A DNA stretch of 64,000 nucleotides from positions 124,001-188,000 of the forward strand of contig NZ_JACIJS010000003.1 in assembly GCF_014199445.1 (NCBI RefSeq), written 5' to 3'. This document shows, in pieces, positions 59,372 to 64,000 of the stretch; within the stretch, counting starts at the first letter, position 1; the number at the start of each line of letters is the position of its first letter. The DNA is from Rubricella aquisinus. GTDB taxonomy: Bacteria; Pseudomonadota; Alphaproteobacteria; Rhodobacterales; Rhodobacteraceae. The notes below the pieces were generated by a model that was not told where the DNA came from, made no database searches, and saw only the letters and a program-made list of their open reading frames with translations. Both the position numbers and the translations under genes were made by a program.

Positions 59372-61138
59372 ATGGACGCAACTCTTCTACCTCCACTCAT
59401 GGCGCTTGGGATCGTGGCGATCATGTTCGCGCTGTTCCTGCGCGAAACCTATCCAACCGAAGTCACCGCCATGGCGGGCGCTGCGGCGATCGTGCTGAGC
59501 GGCGTTTTGCCTATGGGGGAGGTGGTGGAGGTGTTCGCCAACCCCGCCCCATGGACCATCGCGGCCATGTTCGTGCTCACCGGCGGGCTGGTGCGCACCG
59601 GTGCGCTCGATTTTCTGACCGGGCGCATCACGAGCGGCGTGGCCACCCACCCGAAACGTACCATCGCCACGCTGGCCCTGTTCGTGATCGCCATGTCTGC
59701 CTTCATGAACAACACGCCTGTGGTGGTGATGCTGATCCCGGTGATGGTGGCGCTGGCACGGCAGATGCACATGGCCCCGTCGAAATTCCTGATCCCATTG
59801 AGTTACGCGGCCATTCTGGGGGGCACCTGTACGCTGATCGGCACCTCCACGAACCTGTTGGTGGACGGTGTGGCGCGGGAGGCGGGGCTTGCGCCCTTCA
59901 CGCTGTTTGAGGTGACACCGCTTGGCCTGTGCCTTGCGGCGTTTGGTATGCTCTATCTGCGGCTGATCGGCGTGCGGCTCCTGCCCGAGCGCGAGTCGAT
60001 GGCCGGGTTCCTGACGGAGAGGAAGGGCCTGAAATTCTTCACCGAAGTCGCGGTGCCCGAAGGCTCCCCCATCATCGGGGAGCCTGTGATGGAGGTCGAT
60101 CTGTTTTCCCGCGACGGGATGCGGGTGATCGACGTGCTGCGCGGAGACGAATCGCTGCGCCGTGCCTTCCCGGATGTGGCATTGGCGGCTGGGGACAGGG
60201 TGGTGCTGCGCACGGGCGTCGATGAGCTGTTGGGGCTGAAGGAAAGCCGCGCGCTCGCCATGGTCGACAAACTGTCGGAGCGTAAGACGGTGACGGTGGA
60301 GGCGCTGATCTCCCCCGGCTGTCGTTTGATCGGGCGGACCTTGGGCGGGTTGCGGCTGCGCCGCCGCTATGGCGTGTACCCGCTGGCGGTGCATCGGCGG
60401 AACCAGAACCTCGGGCGGCAATTGGATGATGTGATCGTGCGCGTTGGCGATACCCTTTTGCTGGAGGGCAACCCGGAGGATATTCAGCGCCTTGCCCGCG
60501 ATGTGGACCTCGTGAACTTGGCCGAACCCCAAGGCCGCCCTTATCGCCGGACCCATGCGCCGATTGTGATCGGGGTCTTGGCCAGTGTGGTGATCGCCGC
60601 CGCATTCGGGCTGGCCCCGATCCATATTGCGGCGCTGTTGGGGGTGACGGTGGTGCTGTTGACCCGCTGCATCGACGCGGAGGAAGCGTTCGGCTTCGTT
60701 GATGCGCGCCTCTTGGCGCTGATCTTTTCGATGCTGGTGGTGGGCGCGGGATTGCAGGCCTCTGGCGCGGTGGCGCTGATTGCCGAAGGGGCAGGGCCGT
60801 TCCTGTCGCAACTGCCGCCTCCCTTGTTGGTTTGGGCGGTGTATCTGATGACGTCGCTGATGACGGAACTGGTGTCGAACAACGCGGTTGCGGTGGTGGT
60901 GACGCCGGTCGCTATCGCATTGGGCGTTGAGATCGGTGTCGATCCGCGCCCGCTGGTGGTGGCGGTCATGGTCGCGGCGAGCGCGAGTTTCGCAACACCC
61001 ATCGGGTATCAGACCAACACGCTGGTTTATGGGCCGGGCGGCTACCGGTTTGCCGATTTTCTGCGCGTGGGCATCCCGCTTAACCTGAGCATCGGTATCC
61101 TGTCGGCGCTCCTTATCCCGTTGCTTTGGCCCTTGTGA
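59372..61138 (+). CDS. SLC13/DASS family permease with two TrkA-C domains
   Basis: A 588-residue transporter. N-terminal helices (LPPLMALGIVAIMFALFLRE onwards) and the sodium/anion signature MNNTPVVVMLIPVMVALARQ, GGTCTLIGTSTNLLVDG lead into two cytosolic TrkA-C domains at about 205-385. The second half repeats the pattern with MTELVSNNAVAVVVTPVAIA and SASFATPIGYQTNTLVYGPG. Likely a sodium-coupled sulfate or organic anion carrier. ATG 59372 is chosen; 59363 and 59336 are possible but lack a better ribosome site. Confidence 0.9.
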   Translation: MDATLLPPLMALGIVAIMFALFLRETYPTEVTAMAGAAAIVLSGVLPMGEVVEVFANPAPWTIAAMFVLTGGLVRTGALDFLTGRITSGVATHPKRTIATLALFVIAMSAFMNNTPVVVMLIPVMVALARQMHMAPSKFLIPLSYAAILGGTCTLIGTSTNLLVDGVAREAGLAPFTLFEVTPLGLCLAAFGMLYLRLIGVRLLPERESMAGFLTERKGLKFFTEVAVPEGSPIIGEPVMEVDLFSRDGMRVIDVLRGDESLRRAFPDVALAAGDRVVLRTGVDELLGLKESRALAMVDKLSERKTVTVEALISPGCRLIGRTLGGLRLRRRYGVYPLAVHRRNQNLGRQLDDVIVRVGDTLLLEGNPEDIQRLARDVDLVNLAEPQGRPYRRTHAPIVIGVLASVVIAAAFGLAPIHIAALLGVTVVLLTRCIDAEEAFGFVDARLLALIFSMLVVGAGLQASGAVALIAEGAGPFLSQLPPPLLVWAVYLMTSLMTELVSNNAVAVVVTPVAIALGVEIGVDPRPLVVAVMVAASASFATPIGYQTNTLVYGPGGYRFADFLRVGIPLNLSIGILSALLIPLLWPL

Positions 61139-61149
61139 GGGAGGAGCGA

Positions 61150-61176
61150 TTGCCGGGGGCATCGAGCCCCCGGCAA
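61150..61176. terminator. Long GC hairpin after the SLC13 gene
   Basis: A perfect 11-bp stem TTGCCGGGGGC (61150-61160) / GCCCCCGGCAA (61166-61176) with loop ATCGA lies 12 bases after the SLC13 stop. There is no U-tract, so it may end the message by another route or protect its 3' end. Confidence 0.55.
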
Positions 61177-61228
61177 CCGCCGCCGCGCAGGCGGGCTCGA
61201 TGCCTGCATGCGCGGCCACTCCCAGCCC

Positions 61229-61257
61229 TTGAAGCCCGCCCGGCGGCTCGGCTATAA
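61229..61257 (+). promoter_or_regulatory. Candidate promoter of yebC
   Basis: TTGAAG (61229-61234) and CTATAA (61252-61257) are separated by 17 bases, 39 bases before the yebC start. Good match to a housekeeping promoter. Confidence 0.55.
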
Positions 61258-61296
61258 GCGCGCGATCCTACCACACCAGACCGATGGAGCACCGCC

Positions 61297-62037
61297 ATGG
61301 CCGGCCACTCAAAATGGGCGAATATTCAGCACCGCAAGGGACGGCAGGATGCCGTGCGCGCCAAGCTGTTCTCCAAACTCTCCAAGGAAATCACCGTCGC
61401 CGCCAAAATGGGCGACCCGGACCCGGAAAAGAACCCGCGCCTGCGCCTTGCTGTGAAGGAAGCCAAGTCGAATTCCGTCCCCAAGGACGTGATCGAGCGC
61501 GCGATCAACAAGGCCGTGGGCGGGGATGACGAGAATTACGATGAGATCCGCTATGAGGGCTACGGCCCCAGTGGCGTCGCCATCATCGTCGAGGCGATGA
61601 CCGACAACCGCAACCGCACCGCCTCCAATGTGCGCAGCTATTTCTCCAAAAACGGCGGCAACCTCGCTGAGACCGGCGCCGTGAGCTTCATGTTCGACCG
61701 CAAGGGCATGATCGTCTATCCCGCGAGCGTCGGCGACGAGGATGATGTGATGATGGCCGCGATCGAGGCTGGCGCTGAGGACGTCGAAAGCTCCGAGGAG
61801 GAGCACACGATCTACACCGCCGACACCGACCTCAACGAAGTGTCCACCGCCCTTGAGGCCACGCTCGGAGAGGCCGAAACCACGAAACTCGTGTGGAAGC
61901 CCCAAACCACCACCGAACTTGACCTTGAGAACGCCCAAAAGCTGATGAAGCTGATCGGTATTCTTGAAGATGACGACGACGTGCAGAACGTCACCGCCAA
62001 CTTCGAAGTATCCGATGAGGTGATGGAGCAGCTTTAG
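61297..62037 (+). CDS. yebC: YebC/PmpR family DNA-binding regulatory / translation protein
   Basis: A 246-residue protein of full family length. It starts [20 protein letters not shown], then [20 protein letters not shown] and [11 protein letters not shown], followed by [20 protein letters not shown], the diagnostic YebC blocks. Family members act as transcription regulators and help ribosomes through proline-rich stretches. The acidic C-terminal part (EDDDDVQN) is usual. Overlaps the convergent MATE gene by TTAG. Confidence 0.96.
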   Translation: MAGHSKWANIQHRKGRQDAVRAKLFSKLSKEITVAAKMGDPDPEKNPRLRLAVKEAKSNSVPKDVIERAINKAVGGDDENYDEIRYEGYGPSGVAIIVEAMTDNRNRTASNVRSYFSKNGGNLAETGAVSFMFDRKGMIVYPASVGDEDDVMMAAIEAGAEDVESSEEEHTIYTADTDLNEVSTALEATLGEAETTKLVWKPQTTTELDLENAQKLMKLIGILEDDDDVQNVTANFEVSDEVMEQL

Positions 62038-63416
62038 GCGGCTGTGGGCAGGGTGCGTGCGAGGCTGCGGAACCGCAGCATCAACACGCTCAGGCTGACG
62101 ATGCTCGCCACGAAGATCCCCTGATAGATCCCGCTCACCCCCTGCTCTAAGGTGAACGCGAACAGGTATCCGGCGGGCACCATCACGCACCAATAGCTGC
62201 CGAAATGCAGAAGCGTCGGCACCCATGTATCCCCACGCCCCCGGCAGGAATGGCTCATCACCGTCTGGCTGCCGTCAAACACGATCGCCAATCCGACCCA
62301 GAGCATCACAGGCGCGGCCGCCGCGATGATGGCCGGGTCATTTGTGAACAGGCTCAAAACGACCTCCGGGATCAGGAAGCATATGAGCGCGCCAATGCTG
62401 CAAAACACGGCGGCGATGCCCAGCCCGGTCCAGCCTGCCATGGCCATCCCATGCGCATCCTGCCGCCCCCATGCGTTGCCCACGCGCACCTGTGTCGCCG
62501 CCGCAAGCCCAAAGGCCACCATGAACAGCGTGGCAAGGGTCTGAAACGCCAGCCCATGGGCGGCGAGCGCCAATGTGCCAAGCCAGCCGACAAACAGCGA
62601 CATGGTGACGAACGCACCCGCCTCCAGCAGATAAGACATGCCAGCAAACGCCCCGATCTTGAGCTGTTCAGGCAGTTTCGGGGCGTGATCCGGGCTTTGG
62701 CTCGGGCGGATGCCATAGCGCGCGCGGCTTGGCAGCACGAACCAAGTATAGGCCAGCAACCCCGCTGCGAGCAGCGCAGAGTTGATGACCGTAGCCAGCG
62801 CACAGCCCATCGCGCCCATCGGCTCAAACGGGCCAAGGCCGAACACCAGCACGATATTGAGCGCGAGGTTCGACAGATTCGCCAGCGCCACCGCGATCAT
62901 CGCAACCCATGGCCGGTGCAATGCCTCCAGAAAACTGGCCGCCGCCCAGTAAAGCGCGATAAACGGCAGCGCCCAGCCCACCGTTGCCGTCACGATCCCG
63001 GCAGAGGCCGCCCGGGCCTCCGTCTGACCAGAGAGCAGAAACGCAGGCTCCGCCAATTGCAGGAGCAAGGCTGCCAACAGCCCGATCAGACATCCATAGA
63101 TCAGCCCGCGCCGCAGGATCAGCCCCGCCGCTGCGTCCCGCCCCGCCCCGGTTTCGCGGGCGGTCAGCACCCCAACCCCCATCAAAAGCCCGCCAAGCAT
63201 CGCCAGCAGGCTGTCATTGAGCGACAGGCCCAGCACATAATCCGCGAGAGGCTCTGGTCCGGCACGGCCCAGAACGATCACATCCACGGTCCCGAACCCC
63301 ACCACACCGACCCGAGATAACATCACCGGCCACGCAAGTTTCAGCGTGCGACTGATATGTTCGCTCAGGGATTGCGCGGCGGGCCGCTCGGGAAGGGGAG
63401 GTGTCAGAGTCGTCAT
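62034..63416 (-). CDS. MATE family efflux transporter
   Basis: A 460-residue protein with about twelve helices. The N-terminal half has [20 protein letters not shown] and a [19 protein letters not shown] turn; the second half has [20 protein letters not shown] and [19 protein letters not shown] near the end. MATE pumps export cationic drugs or metabolites with sodium or protons. It is preceded by the recurrent hairpin motif and a partial repeat belonging to the upstream gene end. Confidence 0.9.
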   Translation of the reverse strand: MTTLTPPLPERPAAQSLSEHISRTLKLAWPVMLSRVGVVGFGTVDVIVLGRAGPEPLADYVLGLSLNDSLLAMLGGLLMGVGVLTARETGAGRDAAAGLILRRGLIYGCLIGLLAALLLQLAEPAFLLSGQTEARAASAGIVTATVGWALPFIALYWAAASFLEALHRPWVAMIAVALANLSNLALNIVLVFGLGPFEPMGAMGCALATVINSALLAAGLLAYTWFVLPSRARYGIRPSQSPDHAPKLPEQLKIGAFAGMSYLLEAGAFVTMSLFVGWLGTLALAAHGLAFQTLATLFMVAFGLAAATQVRVGNAWGRQDAHGMAMAGWTGLGIAAVFCSIGALICFLIPEVVLSLFTNDPAIIAAAAPVMLWVGLAIVFDGSQTVMSHSCRGRGDTWVPTLLHFGSYWCVMVPAGYLFAFTLEQGVSGIYQGIFVASIVSLSVLMLRFRSLARTLPTAA

Positions 63417-63509
63417 GACCCCAGCTATGTCATTGTTTCATATCGGCGGAAACAGGGAATCCGAGGTGGCAGCCATGACACGCATTGGGCTGCTTGATCC
63501 CCCCACGCA

Positions 63510-63557
63510 TTCATCTTTCCAAAAATACCTCCCGCGCGGAGCGCACCCGCCGCGCGG
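63510..63557 (-). terminator. Hairpin plus GGTATTTTTGGAAAGATGAA motif 3' of the polyprenyl synthetase gene
   Basis: On the minus strand CCGCGCGG (63557-63550) and CCGCGCGG (63539-63532), each self-complementary and able to pair with the other, precede GGTATTTTTGGAAAGATGAA (63529-63510). This is the fourth member of the element seen near 378, 8148 and 9935. A mRNA-end role is inferred. Confidence 0.45.
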
Positions 63558-63574
63558 CACGCGCGGTGGCCCGG

Positions 63575-63622
63575 CCCAAAGGGAGCGGCCCGTCAGGGCC
63601 AGCGACGTGCGGGAGCGCTTCG
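63575..63622 (-). repeat. Partial relative of the dispersed repeat head
   Basis: Three bases after the stop codon at 63627-63625 the minus strand reads CGAAGCGCTCCCGCACGTCG (63622-63603), identical to the 20 bases starting at 25071, and then CTCCCTTTGGG (63585-63575), which is also in both long copies. Between them lies a different hairpin, GGCCC-TGAC-GGGCC. The rest of the repeat is absent. Confidence 0.7.
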
Positions 63623-63624
63623 GG

Positions 63625-63999
63625 TCAGGAAATCCGGGCGACGACGTAATCGGCGAGGTCGGACAGGGTGTCGGTCAATGGCCCTTGCGGCAGCAGATCG
63701 AGCGCTTCCTTGGCGGCAGCGGACCATTCCAGCGCGCGGTCGCGGGTGGTGTCGAGCGCGCCTGTGCGGTGCAGGATTTCCGTGGCGCGGGCGACGTCAC
63801 CTTCCTCCACCTTGCCTTTGCCGATGACCCGTTCCCAAAATGCCATATCGTCGCCTTCGGCCCGCGCAATGGCGAGGATCACGGGCATGGTCATCTTGCC
63901 TTCGCGCAGATCGTCGCCGGTGTTTTTGCCGGTATCTGCCGCGTCGCCATAGTCGATCAGGTCGTCGACCATCTGAAACGAAATGCCAAGCGCGTCGCC
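63625..63999 (-). CDS. Polyprenyl synthetase (IspB-like), C-terminal part
   Basis: The frame runs off the right edge. The visible 124 residues start GDALGISFQMVDDLIDYGDA, where DDLIDY is the second aspartate-rich region of trans-isoprenyl diphosphate synthases, followed by KNTGDDLREGKMTMPVILAI. This fits the enzyme making the octa- to decaprenyl side chain of ubiquinone. Chain length cannot be judged as the N-terminal half is outside. Confidence 0.88.
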   Translation of the reverse strand, partial: GDALGISFQMVDDLIDYGDAADTGKNTGDDLREGKMTMPVILAIARAEGDDMAFWERVIGKGKVEEGDVARATEILHRTGALDTTRDRALEWSAAAKEALDLLPQGPLTDTLSDLADYVVARIS

Positions 64000-64000
64000 G

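Noticed and set aside
59387-61219. 610-codon open frame antisense to the SLC13 permease
   Set aside because: Composition is dominated by His, Arg and Gln, typical of a frame opposite a membrane protein; the plus-strand permease has clear family motifs.
1-64000. CRISPR arrays, rRNA genes, origin of replication, restriction-modification or other defence systems
   Set aside because: No short regularly spaced repeats, rRNA-like stretches, DnaA-box clusters or recognisable defence genes were seen on either strand.

Overview
The window looks like a stretch of chromosome from a marine-type alphaproteobacterium of the order Rhodobacterales (Roseobacter / Rhodobacteraceae). The reasons are the high GC content, the tightly packed operons with ATGA and TGATG stop/start overlaps, and the gene content: hisS-hisZ-hisG, class II ribonucleotide reductase (nrdJ), a PetR/PetP-like regulator pair next to ilvE, DUF1489, the rsfS-rlmH pair, heterotetrameric sarcosine oxidase, and a tRNA-His without an encoded G at position -1. 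The species cannot be fixed from the sequence alone. I see no CRISPR array, rRNA, replication origin or intact prophage.

Layout. 1-8 kb: the end of putA, a DUF1285 gene, then a four-gene MoxR / DUF58 / BatA-DUF4159 / large membrane protein operon. 8-14.5 kb: aroC, a flavin reductase, the hisS-hisZ-hisG operon and two conserved unknown genes. 14.7-18.5 kb: nrdJ and a DUF3179 protein. 18.5-22.7 kb: urate/allantoin catabolism (puuD, a puuE-uraD fusion, allA, ureidoglycine aminohydrolase). 22.7-25.1 kb: ygfZ, an unknown gene and a quinone oxidoreductase. 25.1-26.1 kb: a small graveyard of mobile DNA (second copy of a structured repeat, an IS200-like remnant, an integrase stub). 26.1-30.8 kb: a two-subunit molybdenum hydroxylase, a frameshifted DUF1772 gene, and an NAD(P)-binding protein divergent from a TetR regulator with tandem operators. 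30.8-36.5 kb: PetR/PetP-like regulators, ilvE, a GNAT acetyltransferase, rsfS-rlmH, a fatty acid desaturase and a PhnD-like protein. 36.6-39.1 kb: TauE/SafE exporter, a TIGR02186 protein and a BacNav-type sodium channel. 39.2-46.4 kb: hydroxypyruvate isomerase, soxBDAG, glycerate kinase and tRNA-His. 46.5-53 kb: a small acidic protein, mmcB with a frameshifted tail, a large glycosyltransferase, a P-loop kinase, a serine beta-lactamase-fold lipoprotein and a DUF2975/XRE pair. 53-55.6 kb: an ECF42-like sigma factor with SRPBCC, DGPF and DUF6326 partners. 55.7-64 kb: an SHMT-like PLP enzyme, 5-formyl-THF cyclo-ligase, YmdB, two transporters, yebC, a MATE pump and the end of a polyprenyl synthetase.

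How genes work together. Sarcosine oxidase yields glycine and methylene-THF. Hydroxypyruvate isomerase, glycerate kinase and, further on, the SHMT-like enzyme and formyl-THF cyclo-ligase fit one-carbon and serine/glycerate carbon flow. The purine block takes urate through allantoin towards glyoxylate. Most of the rest is housekeeping.

What stands out is mainly non-coding or damaged. A ~290-nt hairpin-rich repeat follows the stop codons of two unrelated genes, with a short relative after a third. A hairpin plus GTATTT...GGAAA motif occurs four times. Six convergent gene pairs end with exactly four shared bases, one of them visible only after undoing a 7-bp duplication in mmcB. I found no clearly new multi-gene defence or metabolic system.
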